A stretch of DNA of 11,624 nucleotides from Verrucomicrobiia bacterium (lineage in GTDB: Bacteria > Verrucomicrobiota > Verrucomicrobiia > CAIQCK01), in contig JAOACV010000024.1 of assembly GCA_026417675.1 (NCBI GenBank), forward strand, positions 1 to 11,624, given 5' to 3'. Of this stretch, positions 1 through 6,649 are shown one piece after another. Position 1 is the stretch's first letter, and each line of letters opens with the position of its first letter. The translations under genes were made by a program, and so were the position numbers. Below the pieces are notes generated by a model. It was not told the DNA's origin. It saw nothing but the letters and a program-made list of their open reading frames with translations, and made no database searches.

Positions 1-143
1 CCGCAGGCGGTGCCAATCATATGCGGCCGCAGGTCTGCTGCAATGTCCGGGGTGGGCGAATTCTGCTGTGGCTTGGATGCCACTTTGGCATTGCACGGAG
101 CGTTTGCCTTGCTACTCTCGCTGCCCGCAAACTTCAGCGATCG

Positions 144-150
144 AAAGGAA
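144..150 (+). promoter_or_regulatory. Ribosome binding site of the isomerase-like gene
   Basis: AAAGGAA lies 6 bases before the ATG at 157. It decides that start over the in-frame upstream codons, because the reading frame stays open back to about position 10. The translated upstream stretch is Cys/Ala/Leu-rich and does not resemble the family. A weak sigma70-like pair, TTGCAC (91-96) and TACTCT (113-118) with a 16-base spacer, sits further upstream and could be the promoter; that part is tentative. Confidence 0.55.
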
Positions 151-156
151 ACAAGC

Positions 157-1209
157 ATGAGCAACCCGACCAACAACTTCCCGAAACTCCACAACGCCAT
201 GTGGCCCGGCCTCGTCGGCAAGGGCAGCCCCGGCGCGGAACCGTGCATTGACCTCGACACCATGCTCGACCTCACCGCCAAGGCCGAGGTCAACGGCGTC
301 AAGTTCGACGGTGTGGACATCTTTCTGTTCGACCCGCACATCAACATTGATTCCAGCGACGACGATTTGAAACGCATTGCGGACAAGATCGCGGCCAAGA
401 ACCTTGTCGTCGGCTCGGTGGTCGCGCCAATCTGGCCGCCGACCGGCGGCGGCTCCGCGATGGGCGGCGAGGAGGACCGCAAAAAGTTCGTCGGCCAGGT
501 CCGCAAAGGCTGCCGCATCGCCAAGAAGTTCCGCGAATTGGGCATCCGCCCGCACGGCGTCGTGCGGATTGACTCCGCGTGCAGCGTGACCGACTGGGAC
601 AAGGACCCGAAAGGCAATACCCAGCGCATCATCCAGACCTTCAAGGAAGCCGCAAAGGTCGCCAAGGACCACGGTGAACGGCTGGCCGCCGAGGGGGAAA
701 TCTGCTGGGGCGGGATGCATTCATGGAAATACATGCTCCAAGTGCTCGAAGGCGTCAATCAACCCAAGCTGCTCGGTTTTCAGGCCGACATGGCCCACAC
801 GCTTCTTTACGTGCTCGGCGCCAACGCGCCCGAACATCGCATCGTGCCGAAGGACTTCCACTGGGAGCCAGACGTGTTCCACAAGGCGATGAAGAAGCTT
901 ACCGCGGCGCTACGGCCGTGGACGATTGATCTGCACATCGCGCAAAACGACGCCACCGTCAAAGGCTCCGGCACCCATGACAAGACCGGCCGCCACTGTC
1001 CCGTCACCGACCCCAACGGCAAGCTGAACGTCCCGCGCGACGCCGGTTACTGGCTGCGCGACGACAGGGGCAAGGTCACCAAGAAGATCCGCCACATCTG
1101 CTGGGACGGCTGCATGTTCCCCAACGAACTGATGATGAAACAGGAAACCTGGAACAACATCCTCGCCGCAATGATCCAGGTGCGAGAGAATCATGGGTGG
1201 AGGGAGTAG
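157..1209 (+). CDS. Sugar phosphate isomerase/epimerase-like TIM-barrel protein
   Basis: This 350-residue protein resembles the xylose isomerase-like / AP endonuclease 2 TIM-barrel superfamily, whose members isomerise or epimerise sugars using a divalent metal. Seen: the first barrel strand with '[10 protein letters not shown]' (residues 47-56), a strand ending in the acidic pair 'AEGEICWGG' (178-186), '[12 protein letters not shown]' (207-218) and 'IDLHIAQND' (257-265). E179/E181, D211, H214 and H260 are plausible metal or catalytic ligands by analogy, which is inference. There is no signal peptide, so it should be cytoplasmic. Length and acidic-rich composition fit a soluble barrel enzyme. 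The start at 157 is supported by AAAGGAA at 144-150. The stop codon directly abuts the ATG of the mrr gene, so the two may be co-transcribed. The exact substrate cannot be told from the sequence; homologues are often annotated only as sugar phosphate isomerase/epimerase. Confidence 0.8.
   Translation: MSNPTNNFPKLHNAMWPGLVGKGSPGAEPCIDLDTMLDLTAKAEVNGVKFDGVDIFLFDPHINIDSSDDDLKRIADKIAAKNLVVGSVVAPIWPPTGGGSAMGGEEDRKKFVGQVRKGCRIAKKFRELGIRPHGVVRIDSACSVTDWDKDPKGNTQRIIQTFKEAAKVAKDHGERLAAEGEICWGGMHSWKYMLQVLEGVNQPKLLGFQADMAHTLLYVLGANAPEHRIVPKDFHWEPDVFHKAMKKLTAALRPWTIDLHIAQNDATVKGSGTHDKTGRHCPVTDPNGKLNVPRDAGYWLRDDRGKVTKKIRHICWDGCMFPNELMMKQETWNNILAAMIQVRENHGWRE
1199..1206 (+). promoter_or_regulatory. Ribosome binding site of mrr inside the upstream gene
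   Basis: GGAGGGAG is formed by the last codons of the isomerase-like gene and lies 3 bases before the ATG at 1210 (the GGAGG core is 6 bases away). It is a strong Shine-Dalgarno match and supports 1210 as the original mrr start. The arrangement implies translational coupling to the upstream gene. It also makes the in-frame stop 26 codons later a real interruption rather than a misjudged start. Confidence 0.6.
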
Positions 1210-2118
1210 ATGCCCATCCCAGATTATCAAACAGCGATGCTCCCCCTGCTGCGCTTTGCAGCAGATGGAGCCGAGCACTCATTACGCTAAGCGATAGAAT
1301 CGTTAGCCGACGAGTTCCGGCTTTCCGATGCCGAGCGTCGTGAGTTGCTTCCGAGCGGCCAGCAAGAAGTATTCGACAATCGTGTTGGCTGGGCGCGCAC
1401 TTACATGAAGAAGGCGGGCCTTCTGCGCACCACACGCCGAGGTTTCTTCCAGATTACGGAGCGAGGCTTGGCCGTGCTCAAGCAGAAGCCGCCAAAGATA
1501 GACACGAAGTTCCTCGACCAATTTCAGGAGTTTCGGGACTTCAAGGCCCTGCGGAGGCAAGCGGCTGCTAACGATGAAGGCGCAGAGGAGGATCGTGTAG
1601 GCACACCGGAAGAGGCGTTGGAACGCGCCTACCAGAATCTGCGCAACAACTTGGCCGCTGACCTACTTGCACAGATCAAACAAAGCCCACCGACGCTTTT
1701 TGAGAGGTTGGTCGTCGAACTCCTAGTCAAGATGGGATACGGTGGCAGCCGTCAGGATGCGGGCCGTGCGATAGGTAAGAGTGGTGATGAGGGCATAGAT
1801 GGCATCATCAAAGAGGACAGGCTTGGGCTGGACATCATCTACATCCAGGCCAAGCGATGGGAGAATACCGTAGGCAGACCCGAGATTCAGAAATTTGCCG
1901 GAGCGCTCCAAGGGCAACGGGCGCGAAAAGGCATCCTCATCACGACGTCTGACTTTTCTCGTGATGCTCTCGAATACGCGTCCCGCATCGAGAGCAAGAT
2001 TGTGCTTATTGACGGTGAGCAGCTCGCGCAGTTGCTCATTGACCACAACATTGGTGTCACACCGGTTGCAAACTACGAAATCAAGCGCGTGGATTTGGAC
2101 TATTTCACCGGGCAATGA
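1210..2118 (+). pseudogene. mrr: Mrr-type restriction endonuclease, interrupted by a nonsense codon
   Basis: Read through one stop, this frame encodes 302 codons, matching the roughly 304 residues of E. coli Mrr, a type IV-like enzyme that cleaves modified DNA. The N-terminal winged-helix domain (Mrr_N) begins 'MPIPDYQTAMLPLLR' and continues through 'SGQQEVFDNRVGWARTY' (49-65). The catalytic domain (Mrr_cat) has 'FERLVVELL' (164-172), the metal-binding D197 in 'DEGIDGII' and the 'YIQAKRW' motif (Q213, K215), then 'NTVGRPEIQKF' and 'GILITTSDFS'. Codon 27 is TAA (1288-1290), where relatives carry Asp or Glu. One G-to-T change from GAA would explain it, and the rest of the frame is intact. A shorter product could start at TTG 1345 or ATG 1405, but neither has a good ribosome site and both lose part of the DNA-recognition domain. 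Third codon positions are visibly less GC-rich than in neighbours, which fits acquisition by transfer. No methyltransferase partner is present, as usual for Mrr. A sequencing error is the main alternative. Confidence 0.8.
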
Positions 2119-2223
2119 ACCGCGCCGTTGTGGGGCCGTGCCTCCCTGCGCGACTTCGACGGCTCGGCAAAGGTGGCGTTGCCCCGTATGGACCGTTCTA
2201 TCGCGGCTCAGGGCCGTATGCCC

Positions 2224-3813
2224 TCACGCCGGCTTTGCCGTTGCAGGCTGGGCTGGGACTTCCTTCGGGGCGTATTCGGTGCGGATGAGGCGGACGCCCA
2301 GTTGACCGGGAACGGGGCAGCGGGTTTCGCAGATGCCGCAGCCGATGCAAAGGTCCCATTCCATGTAAGGCTGCTTGGCGACGACGCGCTGGCCGAGGTG
2401 GTTGGTCATCTCCACGTTGCGGAAGCGGATGGCTTTCTCCGGGACCGGGCAGTGTTCCTCGCAGACGATGCAATCAATGCCCTTGGCGAACGGCAGACAG
2501 TGTTGCTTGTCGAACTCGATCTTGCCGATGACCGTGCGCTGCTTTTCCTCGACGCTGAGCGCACGGATCGCGCCGCTGGGGCAAACTTGCCCGCACAGGG
2601 TGCAATTGTATTCGCAGTAGCCAATCTTGGCCACGAGCCGCGGCGAAAACATGCCCTCGATGCCGCTTTCCAGCAGCGTCGGCTGCAGCGCGTTGGTCGG
2701 GCAGACCTTCATGCATTCGCCGCAGCGCACGCACAGGTCGAGAAACCGAGCCTCCTCCGGCGCGCCAGGCGGACGGATGAGCCGGCGGTGAATGAAACCA
2801 TTCCTGCGGAACATCTGGAGCGCCGCCGGCACCGCGAAACCCGTGGCGACGGTGGCGATGAGATGGCGGCGTGACACGCCGAAATGGACTGTCGGCCCGG
2901 CGTCTTTGCGCAACACAAACCTGGGCTTCAGCGTCGGACACGCATCGAGGCAGTCCATGCAAAGCGCGCACCCCTCCGGCGAATAATGGTTGTCGGCGTT
3001 GAAGGCGTCCATCCGGCACTGCTCCGCGCAGTCCACGCCGGTCCCGCAGCCCTCACAAACGCGCGCGGGACGGCGTTTGAGCAGCGCGAAGCGCGCGAGC
3101 AGCCCGAGCATGGCGCCGAGCGGGCAGAGGTTGCGGCACCAGAACCGCCGCTCGACCCATTCCAGCGCGAAGACGATCAGCAACATGCCGAACGACAACC
3201 CCGCAAGCAGGAAGGTGGTTTGATGAAACGGCAGCAACGTGTCCTTGAGGAATTGATAGACCTGTTCACTGACGTGGCTGACGCTCTCCGGCGCGTGGTG
3301 GTAGAGCCACGTGAACGGCGCGGTGACGATCCTGTTCAAGAGCGGGTCCACCGCGAACGTCAGGCAGCGCACCAGCAGCGCGAACGGGTCAAAGTAGCCG
3401 ACCAGCGGCACGCTGAAACACGCCGCGATCAACGTCACACCGAGCAGGAAATACTTCACCCGCCGCCAACGGCCGCGATGCGCGTGAAACTGCGGCAACG
3501 GCGCGGCGATCCGGCCCGTCGCGTCCAGCAGCGTGCCCAGCGGACAGACCCAGCCGCAAAACACGCGGCCCAGCGACAGCGTCAGCGCGACGATGATCAG
3601 TGACAGCAACAACAACGGCACGAAGGTTCGAGAGGCTAGCATGGCTGCCGCTGCCACGAGCGGGTCGAGCCGGAACAGCCAGTTGACGGCGGCGTGCAGT
3701 TCGTTGCCGCCGCTGTAATCGGTCTTGCGAAAGAGCCAGAGGAAAGCGAGCAGGAAAAAGACTTGCGCGCCGCGGCGCAGCCATTTCCACGGGAACCGTT
3801 GGGTCACGGCCAT
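2224..3813 (-). CDS. NapH/NapG-like membrane polyferredoxin (4Fe-4S)
   Basis: This 529-residue protein probably passes electrons across or along the cytoplasmic membrane. The N-terminal half is NapH/NosR-like: hydrophobic spans near 14-28, 63-83, 119-140 and 200-218, and two 'CxxxCP' loops ('FCGWVCPLG' 85-93, 'WCRNLCPLG' 225-233). Cysteine groups follow at C253-C266 and C282-C292. A twin-arginine-like segment 'SRRHLIATVATGFAVPA' occurs internally (314-330). After it comes a NapG-like ferredoxin part with 'CVRCGECMKVCP' (361-372), 'CEYNCTLCGQVCP' (400-412), C439/C448/C451/C455 and 'CIGCGICETRCP' (489-500). The cysteines could house five or more 4Fe-4S clusters. The start ATG lies 24 bp downstream of the DUF362 stop, so the two form an operon. 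The internal twin-arginine stretch suggests an ancient fusion of a NapH-type and a NapG-type protein; it may act as a membrane span. No catalytic partner such as NapA or NosZ lies nearby, so the electron acceptor is unknown. Confidence 0.85.
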   Translation of the reverse strand: MAVTQRFPWKWLRRGAQVFFLLAFLWLFRKTDYSGGNELHAAVNWLFRLDPLVAAAAMLASRTFVPLLLLSLIIVALTLSLGRVFCGWVCPLGTLLDATGRIAAPLPQFHAHRGRWRRVKYFLLGVTLIAACFSVPLVGYFDPFALLVRCLTFAVDPLLNRIVTAPFTWLYHHAPESVSHVSEQVYQFLKDTLLPFHQTTFLLAGLSFGMLLIVFALEWVERRFWCRNLCPLGAMLGLLARFALLKRRPARVCEGCGTGVDCAEQCRMDAFNADNHYSPEGCALCMDCLDACPTLKPRFVLRKDAGPTVHFGVSRRHLIATVATGFAVPAALQMFRRNGFIHRRLIRPPGAPEEARFLDLCVRCGECMKVCPTNALQPTLLESGIEGMFSPRLVAKIGYCEYNCTLCGQVCPSGAIRALSVEEKQRTVIGKIEFDKQHCLPFAKGIDCIVCEEHCPVPEKAIRFRNVEMTNHLGQRVVAKQPYMEWDLCIGCGICETRCPVPGQLGVRLIRTEYAPKEVPAQPATAKPA

Positions 3814-3837
3814 GAACGCATTTCCGTCCGGACTCGG

Positions 3838-4794
3838 TCAGACTTTCACGATCTTGACCCGGTTGAGGTCCATCGTGCCAAGGCCGAGCGCGGCGGCGGC
3901 GCGGGTGGACTCGACGGCGTCGGGCGCGAGGTCGAAGAACGTCGTCGCGAACGCGTCAGCCGCAACGGGATCAGCCGTGGCGAGCAGCGTGTGGAGCGTC
4001 TTGACGTCCTCCGGCTTGCCGCCCCGCGGGCCGTTGCGCAGCAGGATGCGCGTGCAGTCCACCACGTTCAGCGTCGGGCGCAACACGGTGTTGAGGTCGG
4101 CGATCTTCTGGCCGAGCGTGTCGTGCAGCTCGCCGCGATTGCCGCCGATGATGCCCATGATGTTTTTCAGCGCGAGTGTCAGCGTCGCTTTGGCGTGGTG
4201 CTTGGCGATAGGCACGTTGATGTAACAGTCAGCCGGGAGCGCCTCCTTGTAAAAATCCCATTTCGTGACCGCCTTGCCCTTCGCGATCCGGACGGGCACG
4301 AACTTCCGGTCATCCACGAACGTGCAGCTCACGCGCTTGTCGGTGACCGACCCAACGGCCGCCTGGATGCCGCTGTTGGCGTAGCAACGGCGCTCCTCGT
4401 TGCAGGTGCGGTCGAACACCATCACCTTCGCCGCGCCTGCGCTGAGGGCGAGCTTGACCAGCGCCTTGACCACGAGCGGATGCGTGTTCGCCGCCTGATC
4501 CACGTTGCGGTCCCAAGCGATGTTCGGCTTTATGACGACCTTCTGGCCAGGTTTGACGAACGCGCCGATGCCGCCGAGCGGTTCGAGCACTTTGGAGACA
4601 AGCGCCTCGTAGTCGGTGCCCGTGCCGCATACCAGGATCGGCGACGCCGACTCGGCTGCAAGCGCCTCCGGCACGACGCGGAACAACGGCGGGGCTAGTG
4701 TCAAGTCCGCCGTCCACAATCCCAGTTGTCGCACGAACTCGCGGCGGTGGAGATTGCGTGTCCATGGCAACGATGAATCAACATTCGTGTTCAT
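3838..4794 (-). CDS. Tat-signal DUF362 family protein
   Basis: The 318-residue product matches the DUF362 family, whose biochemical role is not settled. Diagnostic stretches are 'VVIKPNIAWDRN' (86-97), 'INVPIAKHHAKATLT' (192-206), 'ALKNIMGIIGG' (208-218) and 'DPVAADAFA' (275-283). The N-terminus carries a twin-arginine export signal, 'HRREFVRQLGLW' (16-27), then a hydrophobic stretch and 'AEALAAE'-like residues near 43-48 ('PEALAAE'), so the protein is probably exported folded, perhaps with a cofactor. Cysteines at 56, 131, 137, 157, 190 and 247 do not form a ferredoxin motif. ATG 4794 is chosen because the frame extends upstream only to a TTG at 4845, and 4794 puts the twin arginines at 17-18, as expected. 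Its ribosome site is weak. It lies just upstream of, and on the same strand as, the polyferredoxin, which suggests an electron-transfer partnership; that is inference. Confidence 0.85.
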   Translation of the reverse strand: MNTNVDSSLPWTRNLHRREFVRQLGLWTADLTLAPPLFRVVPEALAAESASPILVCGTGTDYEALVSKVLEPLGGIGAFVKPGQKVVIKPNIAWDRNVDQAANTHPLVVKALVKLALSAGAAKVMVFDRTCNEERRCYANSGIQAAVGSVTDKRVSCTFVDDRKFVPVRIAKGKAVTKWDFYKEALPADCYINVPIAKHHAKATLTLALKNIMGIIGGNRGELHDTLGQKIADLNTVLRPTLNVVDCTRILLRNGPRGGKPEDVKTLHTLLATADPVAADAFATTFFDLAPDAVESTRAAAALGLGTMDLNRVKIVKV

Positions 4795-4849
4795 GGCGGT
4801 TTGCTTCAATTTGCGAATAGTCTGCGCAGCGGGTCTCGGACCCAACGCG

Positions 4850-4864
4850 GCGTTACGCTAACGC
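4850..4864. promoter_or_regulatory. Short palindrome upstream of the DUF362 operon
   Basis: GCGTTA-CGC-TAACGC is a perfect 6-bp inverted repeat around a 3-base centre, 56 bases upstream of the DUF362 start. A second short inverted repeat, GGGTC-TCG-GACCC (4831-4843), lies between it and the gene. Both are where an operator could sit, but they are short and no regulator gene is adjacent. Confidence 0.2.
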
Positions 4865-4897
4865 GGCCCCCGGCGAAAAGCAATGCGTTTGGCCGGC

Positions 4898-5064
4898 TCA
4901 CTTCCCACCAGCGACCATGAAGTAGCCGATCAGAACACGGTTGCCGGTGCTGGTCTTGTCGCGTTCCTCAGGCACTCGGACCTTCAGCGTGTGACGGCCC
5001 TTCGGCAAACCGCAGGACAGCACGGCGTAGCTGTTGCGGGGGACATATCGTGTCTGCGTAGATC
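4898..5064 (-). pseudogene. 3' remnant of a lost gene, possibly a secreted hydrolase
   Basis: Read on the minus strand, about 55 codons ending in TGA at 4898-4900 give a sensible beta-rich C-terminus: 'RNSYAVLSCGLPKGRHTLK' followed by 'VRVPEERDKTSTGNRVLIGY' and 'FMVAGGK'. The pattern 'LPxGxHTLxxRV...STG..V.IgyF' is reminiscent of C-terminal galactose-binding-like segments in planctomycete and verrucomicrobial secreted esterases or glycosidases; this is recognition by eye, not a search. Upstream the frame closes at a TAA (5108-5110) and no credible start or ribosome site exists. In another frame, 'NPSDFGHAIYAD' (just upstream, near 5060-5090) also looks protein-like, so a frameshift near the CCCCC run around 5040 is possible. 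The 5' part seems replaced by the permease promoter and gene. It could be chance coding-like sequence. Confidence 0.35.
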
Positions 5065-5085
5065 GCGTGGCCAAAGTCGCTGGGA

Positions 5086-5114
5086 TTGACCCCCGTTGCG
5101 CGTCCCGTTATCCT
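5086..5114 (+). promoter_or_regulatory. Sigma70-like promoter of the purine permease gene
   Basis: TTGACC (5086-5091, five of six consensus bases) is separated by exactly 17 bases from TATCCT (5109-5114, four of six). The predicted transcription start near 5121 leaves a short leader that holds the ribosome site at 5125-5130, and no room for a riboswitch. It is a motif match only. Confidence 0.4.
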
Positions 5115-5124
5115 GCGCGGGATC

Positions 5125-5130
5125 GGAGGA
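5125..5130 (+). promoter_or_regulatory. Ribosome binding site of the purine permease gene
   Basis: GGAGGA lies 8 bases before the ATG at 5139. The nearer ATG at 5131 is out of frame, and the open frame upstream of 5139 gives residues unlike the family, so this site fixes the start. Confidence 0.6.
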
Positions 5131-5138
5131 ATGAAACC

Positions 5139-6470
5139 ATGTTGCCAAACAGCATCGAACGGTTTTTCCAATTGCGCGAACGCGGCACCAGCGTCCGCAC
5201 CGAATGTCTGGCGGGCGTCACGACCTTCCTGACGATGGCCTACATTTTGTTCGTCCAGCCGGCGGTGTTGAAAGACGCCGGCATGGATGACAAGGCTGTG
5301 CTGATCGCCACCGCCGTCGGTAGCGCCATCGCAACGCTGGTAATGGCGTTTCTGGCCAACTACCCTATCGCCCTCGCGCCGGCGATGGGCCATAATTTTT
5401 TCTTCGGCTACGCCGTCTGCGTCGGCATGAAAATCCCCTGGCAGGTCGCCCTCGGCGCAAACTTCATCTCCAGTGTGTTGTTTTTGCTGCTCTCGACGGT
5501 GAAGTTCCGCGAGAATATCTTCGACGCCGTGCCGACCGGCCTCAAACACGCCATCGCCGCCGGCATCGGGTTGTTCATCGCGTTCATCGGCCTGCAATGG
5601 TCGGGCGTCGTCGTCGCCAAGCCGGGCACGTTCATCGGTCTCGGCACGCTCCACTCGCCGCCTACGCTGCTGGGCCTCGGAGGGCTGGTGATTACCGCCG
5701 CGCTAATTGCGCGCAAGGTCCGCGGCGCGCTGTTGCTGGGCATCTTGGCGACGCTGGCCATCGGGCTGGCAACAGGTCTGGTCAAGTTCCAAGGCATCTT
5801 CGGCGTGCCGCGCCCCCAGCAAAGCGCCATCCTCCAACTCGACATCCTTGGCGCGCTCAAGCTGGGTTTTGCGACGATCATTTTCACGTTCTTCCTGCTG
5901 GCTATCTTCGACACGGTCGGCACACTCATCGGCGTCTCGCAGCAGGCGGGGTTCATCCGCGACGGCAAATTGCCCGGCTGCGGCCGCGCGCTGATGTCCG
6001 ACGCCATCGGGACCACTGTCGGCACGCTGCTCGGCACCTCGACCGTCACCGCCTATATCGAAAGCGCCGCGGGCGTCGCCGCAGGCGGCCGCACCGGCTT
6101 GGCTAACGTCGTCACTGCGGCGCTGTTTCTCGGCGCGCTGCTGTTCGCGCCGCTGGTGGCGATGGTTGGCGCGGGCGTCGAAGTCGCACCCAAAGTCACC
6201 CTTTACCCCGTCACCGCGCCGGCGCTGATTATCGTTGGGTTCCTGATGGCGCACAACGCGCTGGAGATTCCGTGGGACGACGCCTCGGAGGCGATCCCGG
6301 CGTTCCTGACGCTGGTGGGCATCCCGCTCACTTACAACATCGCCGACGGCATCGGACTGGGTTTTATCAGCTTCGTGTTGCTCAAGACCCTCACCGGCAA
6401 ACTCCGCGACATCTCCTGGGTCTCGCTGGCCATCGCCGCCGCCTTCATCGCCCACTTCGCGTTGAAATAA
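5139..6470 (+). CDS. NCS2 family (AzgA-type) purine permease
   Basis: The 443-residue integral membrane protein fits the AzgA branch of the NCS2 family, proton-driven importers of adenine, guanine or hypoxanthine. Seen: the N-terminal 'RTECLAGVTTFLTMAYILF' (20-38), 'PIALAPAMGHNFFFGYAV' (76-93), 'IFDTVGTLIGVSQQAG' (256-271) and the branch signature 'GTSTVTAYIESAAGVAAGG' (299-317). About a dozen hydrophobic spans are spread along the length, which is normal for the family. The substrate loop 'APAMGHNFFF' departs from the usual 'APGMGLNAFF' of characterised AzgA proteins, so specificity may differ. Start 5139 has GGAGGA and a promoter just upstream. No purine-catabolism gene is adjacent, so it is probably a single-gene unit divergent from the DUF362 operon. 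Whether it moves adenine, guanine or hypoxanthine cannot be told. Confidence 0.88.
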   Translation: MLPNSIERFFQLRERGTSVRTECLAGVTTFLTMAYILFVQPAVLKDAGMDDKAVLIATAVGSAIATLVMAFLANYPIALAPAMGHNFFFGYAVCVGMKIPWQVALGANFISSVLFLLLSTVKFRENIFDAVPTGLKHAIAAGIGLFIAFIGLQWSGVVVAKPGTFIGLGTLHSPPTLLGLGGLVITAALIARKVRGALLLGILATLAIGLATGLVKFQGIFGVPRPQQSAILQLDILGALKLGFATIIFTFFLLAIFDTVGTLIGVSQQAGFIRDGKLPGCGRALMSDAIGTTVGTLLGTSTVTAYIESAAGVAAGGRTGLANVVTAALFLGALLFAPLVAMVGAGVEVAPKVTLYPVTAPALIIVGFLMAHNALEIPWDDASEAIPAFLTLVGIPLTYNIADGIGLGFISFVLLKTLTGKLRDISWVSLAIAAAFIAHFALK

Positions 6471-6564
6471 GCCGCCGAGTCGGCATGGCGCATGGCGCGG
6501 CGAGTCGAGGTGTGGGGTGGGCCAGGCTGCAATCAAAATCGGCTTGGAGAATGAAAATCCGTGG

Positions 6565-6592
6565 TTGACGTTACGCGCTGGATTCCCACAAT
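6565..6592 (+). promoter_or_regulatory. Possible promoter of the cytochrome c/FGE-like gene
   Basis: TTGACG (6565-6570) and CACAAT (6587-6592) are 16 bases apart in the 179-bp gap before the lipoprotein gene. The -35 match is good and the -10 mediocre. Nothing else of note was seen in this gap; no clear terminator follows the permease gene. Confidence 0.25.
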
Positions 6593-6649
6593 GCCACTGC
6601 GCTCCGCGTGTTTCCGAAAATCAGAACTTGCAGAAAAAAGAAGCGAACC

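Noticed and set aside
10..156. N-terminal extension of the isomerase-like protein to position 10
   Set aside because: A good ribosome site precedes ATG 157, and the extension has no similarity to the barrel family and no credible signal peptide.
1288..1290. Programmed stop-codon readthrough in mrr
   Set aside because: No stem-loop or known recoding context was recognised after the TAA; a simple nonsense change or sequencing error is the simpler explanation.
2119..2223. Terminator between the convergent mrr and polyferredoxin genes
   Set aside because: Only a 4-bp stem (GGGC...GCCC near 2212-2223) was found and no T-rich tract; not enough to call.
2128..4698. Long plus-strand open frames at 2128-2874, 2884-3603 and 3694-4698
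   Set aside because: They are antisense to the polyferredoxin and DUF362 genes, are rich in Arg, Ala, His and Gln with no family-like motifs, and are typical of the complement of GC-rich coding sequence.
1282..4861. Nine-base match TTACGCTAA at 1282-1290 and 4853-4861
   Set aside because: A match this short is expected by chance in 11.6 kb, and one copy lies inside the mrr frame.
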